64,000 nt of DNA from Lingula anatina (lineage: Eukaryota; Brachiopoda; Lingulata; Lingulida; Lingulidae): assembly GCF_001039355.2 (NCBI RefSeq), contig NW_019774180.1, forward strand, positions 586,696 to 650,695, written 5' to 3'. Made by a program: the position numbers and the translations under genes. Positions within the stretch are counted from its first letter, which is position 1, and every line of letters begins with the position of its first letter. The notes beneath the pieces were generated by a model. The model had not been told where the DNA came from, made no database searches, and saw only the letters and a list, made by a program, of their open reading frames with translations. Of the stretch, positions 15,701-26,200 are shown one piece after another.

Positions 15701-16266
15701 AAATCTCCACATATGACTTTCAGTCAGCCATCTAAAGAAATTTTCACATAATTCCTTCGGTTTGGTAGATATTTAGCATTAATTTTTTTTTTAATATTGG
15801 AAAAGGGTGCATTGTGACAAGCGCCACACCCAGACATGAGCACTGCCAAAGTCCGAAATTCTCATGGACCGAGATGAGATTATATGTGACCTACATACAA
15901 GAGATGGGTACAGGAGCTCTTGTAGTTTAGGAGGAGAAGCGGTAACAGTGACGTGGCTGTGGAACTGGCAGAGCCAACAGAGCCAGCTGACAATACTGGT
16001 CAGGACTAAAACCATGTGTACCACCAGCGCCACACTGGTGGTACAATTAAATCACGGCAATCTTCTCTTCCTAGCATTCAACAGGTGAGTTTGTTTTGCA
16101 ACACAGGTCATATGAAATGGACTGTAATATGAACATCTAGGCAGGCCATGATCTGACAATGATAAAAAAGAGGTTGCAAAAATTTAAAGATATTGAATTC
16201 CTATCTTAAAGATACAATTATTATATATTTATATTAAAGCAAATTTTATGTTACAATTATAAGCTC

Positions 16267-16356
<90 letters not shown>

Positions 16357-18266
16357 CTAAAGTGATGAAACAAGCTTTTAAACAAACACATCTTGAAAAT
16401 ATAAGTGAAAAGTATGCCACTTGCATAATAAAACAATCATATAGTTAATATGTTTAAGAAATGAATAAAAGAACACTGTTAAATGGTGGTTTTTAAAAGC
16501 ACAGATATATAATGTGGTTTAAGATCTTTCATAATAGAGGCACCCTAGACACTCCTGTTATCAGTGCCATCTAATTTAAAACACTGCCACCTGCATGCTA
16601 ATGTATTCACAAGTTAACTTTGCAGACAAAAAGTGTTTAAAAATTCTAAGTAACACAAATATACAGTATGTACTTTCATGTGAAGTAATCCAAAAGTAGT
16701 TATTTGTTAAAATAAATTACACTTTGTTATTCAATTCATGCAAAGCCCTTCTTTGAGTTATCAATGGTTTAAAAAAAAAGGAAAATACAACAATCCCTCT
16801 GTCAGCAGGAACACTAGGATATGAGTCGACTATGATTGATGATCTGCATTATTCAAACACTGTTTACTAGATTTTCATTGGATTTGGAATGTTACACATG
16901 CAGTGAATTATCAGCCATATGTCATGAGCTGAGACCTGCAAGGTGGTCAGAATAAGGTAGGTGGGAAAATTAAAATGCCGTTTGAGCCGTTTCAACTACT
17001 CTGAATGCTTAGGCTGCGTTCACATGAAAAATCTATTTTCTAAAAATCTAAAAATCTATTTGCGGTATCTCTGTGCCCTGAATACCCCACGGCGTAATTA
17101 CTGGCAGTGCCGAGAATTAATTACAGCTTTACGCAATTAGATTTTTAGATTTTTAGAAAATAGATTTTTCATGTGAACGCAGCCTTACTGTGAGTGTGAA
17201 CTTTTTTAATGTAAGATCCCAGCATAGGTAACCCAATAATGATCAATTAAAAACTGATTATAACAGAATTGAATTATGAATAACAGAAGTACTTTGTACT
17301 GAAACTGTTCCTGCTGTATCTACCTCCATTGTCTTCATTTTTTTTTCTTAAAAAAACTTTCTTCGAACATTTGTTTATTTTTTATCTCAAACTATGGGAA
17401 ACCAAAAGAGCTATAGGTATATGGCTTGATATAACCTTTTCATCCTATCAGCAATTATCATTCTTTAATTATAAAGAGATGTTTGGTCTAATATATCCTG
17501 TACTCGGTACCAGTTAAAAAAACTGAAAACATACTACAAAGTTAATATCAAATGAAAAATGTTATACCAGTAAGCATATGAAAGTCCGCCTGAGGACTGT
17601 TGTTTTCTATTTAATTATATGCATTTTTTATATACTGCAGGTCTAATTTCAAAACTTAATTGGCCTATGCAGCATGTTATCATTATCCCGTATGGTAAAT
17701 GCAGGCTTTCAAAAAGTGTTGACACCTAAAAAACAGCAACAGCTGTAGAGAAAATTCTCCAGTTTATAAAACACCATCATATCCACCAACCATCCCACTT
17801 CTCTGATTAATCTACAAATAACCACAGTCGCCTAATTATTGTTTCAAGAAGATTTTATTTTGTTTAGTCTAGCTACTCCTTCAGATTTTACTCTAAGTTT
17901 TGTGTTAACATTAACATTAAAAATCACATAACGTCGTGTCTTACCTCATTTGTTCTACTGGTCATGATCGATCGTGGGGGAACAACACCGGGCACATGCT
18001 TCTTTACAATAATCAACGTGAATTTACACTGAAACCCCCGGCTGCCTAGATCATTTCCAAGAATCCACTGATTCAGTTCTTGGAAAAACGTAATCCAGAC
18101 CGAGGGCGAAGGTCAAACGTCGCATTGCCTGCCAGTGCCGGTCTGGTAGTAGTGCTGTTCTTTTAATCGATACGTGGCGTATCAGCGTTGTATTTTGTTT
18201 TTGGTGCATTCTAGGCCTTACCTGTGGTCGAAATAGTCCTTTAAATGATTCTCTTAGCGAATACAT
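747..18266 (-). CDS. MLYCD: Malonyl-CoA decarboxylase, N-terminal part (3' exons off the left edge)
   Basis: This gene encodes the enzyme that converts malonyl-CoA to acetyl-CoA and CO2, which relieves inhibition of mitochondrial fatty-acid import. Six minus-strand exons join in phase 0: 18222-18266, 17945-18028, 14104-14241, 9906-10046 (allelic copy 5372-5512), 1441-1581 and 747-905, giving 236 codons. Exon 1 starts MYSLRESFKGLFRPQ, which fits a mitochondrial presequence. Exon 4 (NQARDLCHFYCNL), exon 5 (EERLKHALVPKYNLVF, VKFLVDMRADIL) and exon 6 (WFSVGFMTLERVTWESACD) match the helical N-terminal domain of animal MLYCD. The catalytic GNAT-like domain (the family is about 490 residues) is outside the window. 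Exons 1 and 2 rest only on splice signals and phase, because this end of the family is poorly conserved. Exons 3-6 are secure. The large introns carry several transposon remnants. Confidence 0.87.
2120..2120. other. Single-N assembly join
   Basis: One N separates 1775-2119 from a near-identical restart at about 2123. The other single-N joins are at 6631, 52827 and 63630. Each marks an abrupt start of sequence that is already present elsewhere in the window. Confidence 0.85.
2121..6630. repeat. Alternative-haplotype contig wedged between N2120 and N6631
   Basis: The block aligns nearly base for base with 6632 to about 11404 but carries scattered substitutions and small indels. It also lacks about 270 bases present at roughly 10218-10485. 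The sequence just before the first N (1775-2119) appears identical to the sequence just after the second N (6632-6976), while the wedged block differs from both. The simplest reading is that contigs 1-2119 and 6632 onward overlap by 345 bases on one haplotype, and the block between them is the other allele. Confidence 0.85.
5372..5512 (-). pseudogene. MLYCD: Second copy of MLYCD exon 4 (allelic, assembly duplicate)
   Basis: This 141-base exon has the same splice sites and encodes the same 47 residues as 9906-10046. It lies in the 2121-6630 block that is bounded by single Ns on both sides. It is best read as the other haplotype's copy of the exon rather than a real tandem exon. Including both copies would repeat 47 residues of a conserved helical domain. 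Confidence 0.8.
6632..11404. repeat. Main-haplotype copy of the duplicated MLYCD intron/exon 4 region
   Basis: This is the partner of 2121-6630. It contains MLYCD exon 4 at 9906-10046 and an extra segment at about 10218-10485 that is absent from the other copy. That segment shows no obvious terminal repeats. Unlike its partner, this copy continues uninterrupted into the foldback element at 11353-11536. Confidence 0.8.
11353..11536. mobile_element. Foldback (MITE-like) element in MLYCD intron 3
   Basis: Two arms of roughly 60 bases are inverted copies of each other: GAACGCCGTTTGTACAAA on the left and TTTGTACAAACGGCATTC on the right. A short unpaired centre lies around 11425-11473. It codes for nothing. 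The allelic contig 2121-6630 ends inside the left arm of the same element, suggesting that the hairpin broke the assembly. Confidence 0.7.
12240..12315 (+). repeat. Dispersed repeat with internal (TA)n, copy 1
   Basis: The segments CAAGCTTGTTTCATCACTT and GAGCTTATAATTGTAAC flank a short TA run at 12276-12293. The same flanks occur in reverse orientation around the long TA tract at 16271-16350. The two are therefore copies of one repeat family that carries its microsatellite with it. Confidence 0.6.
12429..12631. mobile_element. Putative MITE with CCCTAAGCAAAA termini
   Basis: The termini CCCTAAGCAAAA (12429-12440) and TTTTGCTAAGGG (12620-12631) are inverted copies with one mismatch. The interior is full of TTGCAGC and GCTGCAA motifs. 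I found no convincing target-site duplication. It lies in MLYCD intron 3. Confidence 0.4.
13146..13495. mobile_element. CTAGAGG-family repeat, copy 1
   Basis: The segment starts CTAGAGGATCA and ends CCTCTAG, a 7-base inverted terminus. It contains TTGTACCACCAGC and runs related to AAGGTCA. A second, larger member starts at 14727 with the same head and the same ACCACCAGC motif. It lies in MLYCD intron 3. Confidence 0.45.
14391..14638. repeat. Interspersed repeat beginning ACCTCCGCCAAGGAGG
   Basis: The segment runs from TACCTCCGCCAAGGAGG through AACTCAAAAAGTTATGGACC to CTCGGAGTGCTTTTCTAG. I recall very similar sequence as a common interspersed repeat in several marine invertebrate and fish genomes, but cannot name the family with confidence. 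It lies in MLYCD intron 2, just upstream (in gene orientation) of exon 3. Confidence 0.6.
14727..16074. mobile_element. CTAGAGG-family repeat, copy 2, split by a nested MITE
   Basis: The head CTAGAGGATCAGAAAGG and the inverted ACCACCAGC / GCTGGTGG motifs near both ends relate it to 13146-13495. The interior has AGGTCAAAGGTCAAA. A separate element with its own target duplication occupies 14951-15536. The right limit is approximate. Confidence 0.4.
14951..15536. mobile_element. MITE with TACCCCGTTCACACT termini and TAA target duplication
   Basis: Perfect 15-base inverted termini TACCCCGTTCACACT / AGTGTGAACGGGGTA bound a 586-base non-coding element. TAA occurs on both sides (14948-14950 and 15537-15539). 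A three-base TWA target site is typical of PIF/Harbinger-type DNA transposons, so this is probably a non-autonomous member. The interior has two GCATGCGCAG motifs. Confidence 0.75.
16271..16350. repeat. (TA)40 microsatellite
   Basis: Eighty uninterrupted bases of TA lie inside MLYCD intron 2, within a reverse-orientation copy (about 16245-16380) of the dispersed repeat seen at 12240-12315. The flanks are GTTACAATTATAAGCTC and AAGTGATGAAACAAGCTT. Confidence 0.95.
17012..17184. mobile_element. Near-perfect foldback MITE with TTA target duplication
   Basis: A 173-base element has 47-base perfect inverted arms starting GGCTGCGTTCACATG. It is flanked by TTA on both sides (17009-17011 and 17185-17187). 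The three-base TWA target again suggests a PIF/Harbinger-type origin. The perfect arms imply recent activity. It is in MLYCD intron 2. Confidence 0.8.
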
Positions 18267-18331
18267 CGTAATACTAACAGTAAATACACGTTAAAGTCGC
18301 GTTCAACTGGACTAACTCAGTTCCAGCTAGA

Positions 18332-18353
18332 CTTCCGGTTGTGCAATACGTCA
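18332..18353 (-). promoter_or_regulatory. Candidate MLYCD promoter motifs (ETS-like and CRE-like)
   Basis: About 65-90 bases upstream of the MLYCD start, the plus strand reads CTTCCGG (ETS-type site) and then TACGTCA (CRE-like site). Both are common in TATA-less promoters of nuclear genes for mitochondrial proteins. No TATA box is visible. This is a motif match only. Confidence 0.35.
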
Positions 18354-18399
18354 TCGGCTTATGTCCATGCAGTATCGTGCACTTGTTTTCGTTTGTTAC

Positions 18400-21300
18400 T
18401 AACCTTATCTATCAACCTATCTAGCTGGAGCGGAGTAGGGAGTGAGTTGTGAGTGCATCCTCACCGCGCCTTTCTTTTAAGCCAAATTCATTGGATCCCC
18501 ACTCGCCTCCTGCTAATCAAGAAGGGGTTGGACGGAGACACTTACGCCCCAAAAAACTCTTGATGTATATTTTTAAAAAAATAATGTTATAAAAAATAAC
18601 CTCTGGGAGGGAGGGGGTCATCTACAATGTCTGCATTACTTTTATTTATTTAATATAATCTCTTTGATGCTTCTTTGCTTATTTTTGTTGCAAATCGTGC
18701 ATCAGTAGGCCTACTATTATGTATAAATTAATTTGATCAATTTCACAAATTAATATACTCAGTCACTGCTTGGTATTACAGGTAGACGACTTGGGAAAGC
18801 TCATTTCAGCCCGCCCAGGCAGTTCGCTCTTGGCATATTGTTCCATCTTCGTATCACTAATTGCTTTTTCAAACTAACTTATAAAGAAAATTCTGCTTAT
18901 GTGCGGTTTTACTAGGAAGTGAAATATATATACAGTATAGCCACTCCTTACTTTCTCAGTACAGTCCTACAGTTCCTTGTACGTGAGCCTCGGCATCTTT
19001 TTAACCTTAAAAATTCCCGCCGCGATGTGCCCGTAGTCATTTAATAAATAAAGCAATTTATTCTTATTGATGCCCCAGCCAATGCATGTACATGAACCAA
19101 CGGGTAACCTCAATAATGTTGAAAAGCAACACCCAAATTAATTAAACAAATAAATAAGCTGAATGTACTAAATTCAAAATGGCCAAGGTTTTAAACTGCA
19201 GAACAATTTATAACCTTTTTTCATTCATTTGGGTATATCGTATCTGTTTTCGAAAGTGCTATTGAGAAAGGGCCTAGCCTATTGGCCTGGAAAAAACTTA
19301 TGGAAAACAATTAATTCCAAGCTGTTGATAAGCTAGACTCCAATTGCAACATGAATATGAATATGTTTACGCTAATATAATGCATTACCTATGACCCATA
19401 ATAAATTGGGACGTAGGCTTTTATACACTGATTGATTCCAACACAATGGATGTGACTTGGCAATTTGTCTTCTCTACAGCAATTACGTAGACCTATTGGT
19501 TTCTGGCTGTGAATGTCCTATGACCCTAGATGGTATCTAGCATGTTTTGTAGCGATTCATGTCAAGATCATATTGGAATAACATTGATTTTGTCGCTAGA
19601 AAATAGCATTATCACCGGATGCATGAATGGATGATTCCTATCGTTTTTTTTAGAGCCGTCTTAAAACTAAATCATTGAAATAAAAATGCAAGTGATAATC
19701 AAATATAGATTTAGCAACCTTCTGAACACAGTTGATTGTAAATATTAAATCTCCTTACCTGGTGTGTTTAAACCTGGACATATGTAAGGAAGGGGCTGGG
19801 ATGTATTCTGTTATCCCAGACAGGTAGTTCATATATATAGGCGGACCCCGGGATAACTTGGCCCCTCGCCAATTTAGGAAATTTAGGAAAAAGTACCTAC
19901 GAGCCGTACGAGGTAAAAAAATTGATCACATAATCTCGTAAAATGACCATATTCATATGTCAAGAAAAGCATCGGTCGTAAAAAAAGTTTTACTTGAGCG
20001 GTGAGTACAAATGAAAGCTTTTTCATCTGAAAGTAACTTTGTTGAACAGATTTCATTCTACCCCCAAAATGGCTGCAGTCCTCTAAAATAAAATATGTGC
20101 ATCTGGAGTAAGTTGGAGCACTTGGCTCGGGACAAGTTGGACCCCGTATCTTGTTATGATTTTTCAACACAAAATTCAAAACATTGAAGGATATGTATAG
20201 AAACATCAATATGGACAACTTCAGCAAAGACTCTAAAAATCAATTAAATATAATGAGATGAGTAAATATACAATCATTCCGTTTACACGGATTTCTACCT
20301 TATCATACCCGTAGTATAGAGTGGTAACTAGCCCGACCCTAGGACCAACTTGACCCGCCAAGGGCTAAGTTGGCTCACCTGTCATCAGGTGGGTATTTGT
20401 CAAACTGTAAGCCAAAAGGCATAACATTTGCAAAAAAAATGACGTTGCATTTATAGCTAAGTCTTTGGCGCTCGTTGTAAAATCAGTTTTGCTGCTCTAA
20501 CTTTTTCTTAGTTGGCTCTGCAAGACCCTAAGTGTCTAACTGGGCCAATTAGCCTCGGTCTCCCCTACATGTGGCACGTCAAAATAGCTATGTTCGACGA
20601 TAAACTAGCGAAACGCACAAAAATTTGAGTCATGCAAATAGCGTGTTTCACACTAAAGAAGTTGCCGTCAAAATAATACCTCTGAATCACGATATCTCTC
20701 AAATCTGTGTTGAACTTAAAAATCATTTTGGTGTATAATAAGAGAATAAATCAATGCGGTTACGAACAGATTACGTTGCATAAGGTTATTCATAAGTCGA
20801 TTTGTTGTTAAGTCTAGCACAAATACACCACAGTATACCAAAGCGGTATCATTCCAGAGGTACTGTATGTTACAATATGTTTTAGACATACATAATACAC
20901 CGTGGTAAGCATGAATTAAAGTTTTCAAAAATCATGGCCCTGAAGTTAGCTGCGAACTAGACCTTATCACTTTGCGCGCCAATTTCAATTTTGCACACAC
21001 CCCTTCTTCTTAACACAACGTCGTTTACATCTTTGACTCCCCTCGTACCTCGAGTGTTCGTAACTCGGGGTTTGCCTTATAAACTAATAGAATTTTACAT
21101 TCAAATTCTATTCATTTTACTCTCGCTTGCTGGCAATAGTTCTAAAAAAATAATTTAAGAAAATAAATCACTCTATGCAAGTCAAATCAAACAGGTCTAG
21201 GTAATTAATTTCAATTGTTTTTCAAAGAAATTAAAGAAACTAATGCTGATAGTCTGTTCAAATGCATGCCAATGCGACGTTTAAACTTTGGCTCATTATT

Positions 21301-21780
21301 GGTCGAATACCTTAACAACCCTTACAAGAGAAAATCTCGCGATACTTCAGTTGGGTGAATTATCAGGTTTAAGTTTATTATAGCACAATGTCGATTGTTT
21401 GCACACCTACTTTAATTCTGCTTTATTACCTGTGTTCCGCTTTGGTTAAGCTGACCTCGCAAGAGAAAGGAGGGTTTAATCTAACGTTGCTTTACGACCG
21501 ATCGGTTTAATGATTTTTACGCCAGACAATATCGCCCATGGTGAATGTTCAATGCGGTCAATTCTTTACTGTTAATTGGTTTGCGCTAATTAAGGCAAGA
21601 GGCGTCGAAAATATGATCAAAGACACAGCCAGATGATTATCGAAGGTTATTGAAGGGTCTTTGAACCAGTCATCGACGGTTCTATCGATCTGTAATGGCT
21701 CGGAGAGAGGAGCTAGCAACATCAACTATTGATCGTAAACAGTGATGCCACTATAGTAATATTTAGTTACCCTTAGAAGG
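18400..21780. other. Intergenic interval with a decayed AAGTTGG-rich repeat
   Basis: I see no supportable gene. The region 19850-20560 repeatedly shows AAGTTGG and CCAACTT next to CCC or GGG runs (for example near 19856, 20110, 20130, 20344, 20368 and 20511) in both orientations. This looks like a decayed repeat or transposon. Minus-strand reading frames across it have no recognisable domain. Confidence 0.5.
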
Positions 21781-21781
21781 A

Positions 21782-21787
21782 TATATA
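21782..21787 (+). promoter_or_regulatory. TATA-like box of the 399-codon gene
   Basis: TATATA lies about 245 bases upstream of the ATG at 22028. A start site about 30 bases downstream would give a 5' UTR of about 215 bases containing the upstream ORF at 21869-21964. I saw no clear intron between it and the ATG. Confidence 0.45.
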
Positions 21788-21868
21788 CGGAACCTCTTCA
21801 CGCAGAACGGAAAGTGAGACTGGTTTTTTATTTTGTACGTGTATCTAACGATTATTTCTGAAAACATC

Positions 21869-21964
21869 ATGTTTGATCATCAAACTTTAGAGAAGATTTA
21901 CGACATTGCTGACTATTTGCTTTGTGGTGATCAGTCTATCAAAGCATCACGGATTCATATCTAG
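21869..21964 (+). CDS. Upstream ORF in the leader of the 399-codon gene
   Basis: ATG to TAG encodes 31 residues (MFDHQTLEKIYDIADYLLCG at the start). It ends 63 bases before the main ATG and does not overlap it. If the TATA box at 21782 is used, this ORF is in the mRNA leader and could reduce initiation at the main start. The residues are hydrophilic and acidic, unlike chance AT-rich translation, but no homologue is known to me. Confidence 0.35.
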   Translation: MFDHQTLEKIYDIADYLLCGDQSIKASRIHI

Positions 21965-22027
21965 TATGGGTAAAGATATCACGTGTGTGTGTACTGCAAT
22001 ATTTCAATTTAACTGACTGCGTCGGTA

Positions 22028-23227
22028 ATGGCTGGACTTATGGCTAAGCCGCCATCACAGCCATTTCTGGACAGTGTGTCGACTCTGGAACGACCAGACT
22101 CCAGAAAGAAGGCGCTTACTTCTTTTACGATTCCCAGAGATCATAATTTGAACTATTCACTGAGGAAGCATGTTGGAACGAACAATGTTTGGTCATCAGT
22201 GCCAGGAGGGGCTTGGTTACCCCAAAATCCTGCCCCTGAGTCGCCTAGTAAGGACGTTAATGTTCTGAACCCAAATTGGCGACTTAAACAAATGACAAAA
22301 GGCAACTTTTTGCCTACGCTAGAAATACCAAAACCACAAGCATTCGGTATTACACCGAAAGTCCGCCCCGGGCGGCCGTTAGGGACCAGACGGCCCACAG
22401 GCTCAGCGCGAATTCAGTCATCACGAGAGGGATTTTATTCGGCAGAATATGGCGGGGCCAACTTTCTGAACACTGTTTTGAAGCCGGGCACAGCTCCCGC
22501 TTCTTACAACTCATCTGCTCAGGGTCTTGTAGCCCCTAACCATGCTCAGAGTTACCAGCTTGGATATGTCCACGGTATGACAGCACAAAGCGCTAGTTTG
22601 CACGACAGGCGACACAGTCAGCCTGCACAAAGTGGTTCTCAGCAGTTGCCTGACCTGCAAAACCCCGTTAGCCTACCGCCCTCCCTGGAAGGCTATCGGG
22701 AGCACCGCGCTAGTCCAACGACTCATAATACGAATCAAGGCAGTAGCCAGTCGCAAAACCATGACCCAAGTTCAGCACACTCTAGTCACCAAGAAGACCA
22801 TAGTGATCCTGTAAAACCTATTCTGAAAGCCAAAATAAACCGGGGAAGTTTACATGCCCCTTTGAGTGGAAACAACAACCAAAAACAGGACATCGCTACT
22901 TCCAATCAAAAGGGAACTAAAGAGAAACCATCGGGCACAAGACGAATCTCACCTCGATCTAGAATGGCACAAAAAATTGCTCGGGCCAATTTGACACTCA
23001 GCGACTATTCAACCATTAAGATTGACGTTTGTGATAGTGACACTAAATCCGATCCCGGTACTGTCGAAGAGAAGAAACCAGATTCGGAGGAAGGCTCTGT
23101 AAAGTCGGAAAACGACGTCGTGAAGGAGGGCGAGGAGCAACCGGTTCGCGTGAAACGCTCAGTCCGGTTCAACATGGGACATAAAATACACGAATTTGTG
23201 CCATGGGATCCAATCAGTTCTGTTTGA
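22028..23227 (+). CDS. Intronless gene, 399-residue low-complexity protein with PP1-docking-like C-terminus
   Basis: This is an uninterrupted ORF with a higher G+C content than its flanks, so it is very likely coding. I do not recognise the family. Residues 1-150 are basic and proline-rich with ordered-looking stretches (GGAWLPQNPAP, VLNPNWRLKQMTKGNFLP). About 150-300 is Ser/Gln/His-rich and probably disordered. About 300-340 has basic RRISPRSRMAQKIARAN, followed by an acidic Glu/Asp/Lys tract. The C-terminus reads KRSVRFNMGHKIHEFVPWDP, in which RSVRF fits the RVxF motif that binds protein phosphatase 1. There is no signal peptide or membrane segment. An adaptor or regulatory role is only a guess. 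The first ATG is used; a second in-frame Met is at codon 5. Confidence 0.8.
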   Translation: MAGLMAKPPSQPFLDSVSTLERPDSRKKALTSFTIPRDHNLNYSLRKHVGTNNVWSSVPGGAWLPQNPAPESPSKDVNVLNPNWRLKQMTKGNFLPTLEIPKPQAFGITPKVRPGRPLGTRRPTGSARIQSSREGFYSAEYGGANFLNTVLKPGTAPASYNSSAQGLVAPNHAQSYQLGYVHGMTAQSASLHDRRHSQPAQSGSQQLPDLQNPVSLPPSLEGYREHRASPTTHNTNQGSSQSQNHDPSSAHSSHQEDHSDPVKPILKAKINRGSLHAPLSGNNNQKQDIATSNQKGTKEKPSGTRRISPRSRMAQKIARANLTLSDYSTIKIDVCDSDTKSDPGTVEEKKPDSEEGSVKSENDVVKEGEEQPVRVKRSVRFNMGHKIHEFVPWDPISSV

Positions 23228-26200
23228 ATAGGTGGAGCTGAACTTTTTAAACAATCGCGTGAGACGCATGTACCCTAAAGCATCACAGTAGCTTAATCAT
23301 CTTTTAATGTTTGTTTTAGGCTTAAATGACTGAAAATGTAGTGGGAGCCAGACGGCTTTGTCAAAAAATACGAAAATACAAACAAATTTAGTGAAGCGTG
23401 TGATTTGTATGCTTTTTAATATACTTTAAAATTGGATGAACTTAAGTTAATATCAAAAAAGCTGTTACAGTTACGAATCAGGAGAGAAAAAAGTGCCAAC
23501 TCTATTTAAATTCTAACACATTTGGGAAATATATGGATGATTTCTGTTCTAAGGATCGTACCGCTTACTGTTTTCACCACCGGCGGTCACAAAACCTTCA
23601 AAACTCAGACGTAAAAAAGTAGCATAATTTATTCGTTGGTGCTTTTTGATATTGTCTCACATCGCACAATATAATTTTACATAGTCGCACATAACTGACG
23701 CCAAAAACAGAGCAGAATGAGCTATTTTTCTTAGGCATGGTGCTTGACAAGTTACAGTTGAGTGCTGAAGGGTATGGTGAATTTTTCGAGTGACCCGATC
23801 AACAATTCTTCGAAATGCAAATTATTCTTCAAAGTGCATTCAACTAGAATCTTTCAACGACCAAATAATAAACCCTTTAACTGTATTTCAAGTGGATTTG
23901 TTTGAAAGGAAATAAAAACATAGTAAGCAGCAGTCCATCATATAGACCTGGCAACAGTAACAACGGCACGCTGACTGGTACGTAGAGATACGTTGACTAT
24001 TTTCTAGATGCCATATAGTAGTTTTGCCGTGAACGACCTTGCTCAATCTCTTTATAAGACGGGTTAATGGGAGTATTTTATGGCTCCAATACCAACATAG
24101 TGGTAATTTGTCATGCAGCCGATTAATTGACCCTGTACAATTTGAAATCTTTATGAAATAAATGCAAACTTACTAAAGCAACAAGGTGTTTGCACATTTG
24201 TTTCCTGCAGGTTGGGGTGTGAGCTGGGACGTTTGCTTAATCTAAGTTTAGTTGACATTATAGATCAGCTTTCAAATATAACTTTGACTCAGAAAGTGAA
24301 GCACTATGGCTAAGTATAAGCAAACACTTACAGCTAAATCTCCGCGGAGAATGTCACTTTTATTTAATTTATACTATATCTAATGTGTAAATAGTCTGTC
24401 ACTTTAAACAACCTATGTGACCGGTTTTAGTAGACACGCGTTGTTCCGTAGCCTTAACACGGCAATCTGTGAAAATAATAAAGGGATTATCCACCTTGGT
24501 GAACTATCTATTCTATGCTTATTTATGGTCTCGTTTTACCCTCGTGTTTCCGTACATCTTTGTTGTCTTTAAAGTCCAAATATAACAAAAAGACCAAGTT
24601 CCATATTTTAACAATTAATTTGCAATCCTAGACAGTTCTATTCAGATTTATGCTTGTCAGAAAATCCCTTTATCAATATATAAAATATATTTTCTTAATA
24701 TAAAAAATTTAAGAACAAAGAGAGGTAATCAAGTCATTTATAACTCAAGACGTAGGGTGGAGCAACTAGTATGCTTAGCTGTTTCAAATTTAAAAAGGAT
24801 TTGAATCTCATTCAGTAGGGGATTGAAGGTTTAACTGCGTCTCTCATATGTGCTGGTAAATTTGACTCACTTATTATCTTCTTTTAATCTTTGCCTGGTG
24901 AAAACTTAAAATGATGAAGCTCCAGGGGGCATATGTGCCTAGCAAGCTTCACATAAAACTTGCCAACGTAATCTTATACCCTATTTTAGAATAAAATGTA
25001 CAGCTTATCTTTTAATTTTTTATTGGTATACAACTTAATTGCATTGTCACTTCTAAGTGCATGCTCGTAACCTCCAGCACGGTGCTTTAGGCCTACATCT
25101 GAATTAGGCCTATTTCCATGACATTTGAATAAGGATAAATGGTTGACTCAAATAAGTTTCTGACTATGCTGGTTATTGCTCACTTATAGGCAAGTTCTTA
25201 GGAATGTCTGTCTAAACATTCCTTTTTTTCCTTTTAGATAGTTTATGCTTATGTTTGAAGGTTAAACACATCCCTTATCACATTAAATAATAGAATCTTC
25301 CCCAATTTGAAAAAAATGCACTTGTTGGTGGTAGTTGGTATATACCACAGAATTGTTGTTGATCTTATACTTTTTCTGCGCTTTCTTTAAAGAAATTTTT
25401 GACTAAACTGTCAATAAAATTTGATTATCAGGATGACCTAATTTGGACTTTTATTATTTGATTTATACCTGTGGGAGTCGGCAATGTTACGCCAATATTG
25501 AATAAGCACTTCTTACGTGTACCAGAACAATGGACTAAATTATTTATGGTTTAATCAATAATCCGTCAATTCAGTGATAATGGATAGAGAAAACCAATGG
25601 CATTATTCCTATACTGCATTAAGTATGCCTAATTAAGAATTGGAACCTTACAACAAAAGGGGGTCAATCGGGCGAAAATGAAGTGAAAAACTAACGGTAG
25701 TACAAGTAAGGCAGGTAATAGTTGAAACCCAGGTGACAATAATCACTTTCTTGCATGTTCCAAACTGTCATTGCCAAATAGGCTCTCCATTCACTGTGAT
25801 GATCTGTGCAACACGTGGAATGCTCAACGAAGCATGCACGTGCAATGTCTGAGCGCATTCTCAAATAGGAAGTTAAAACTCTCATCCCACAACTTCGTCC
25901 TAAATTGATTAAATCACAAAAATATAGAGACAAGAAATAGTATAAAGCATTAATTAATGAATTAGAACAGCCCATGTGTTTTTTTTTTCTACTCCCTGAC
26001 CACAGGGTCCACTAGTACATGTAGTCTGTTACAGAATTATTGTATATTCTTATCATTTGATATCTGATAAGTTATAACGATCTTTGCTTTGTTGACATGG
26101 GAAAATTACAGTGCTCAGCACTCTTCTTCTTTCTATTTCATAACAATCAACAGCTAAAGTGTGTACTCTTCATAGAAATCAATAACATAAATATGTCATT

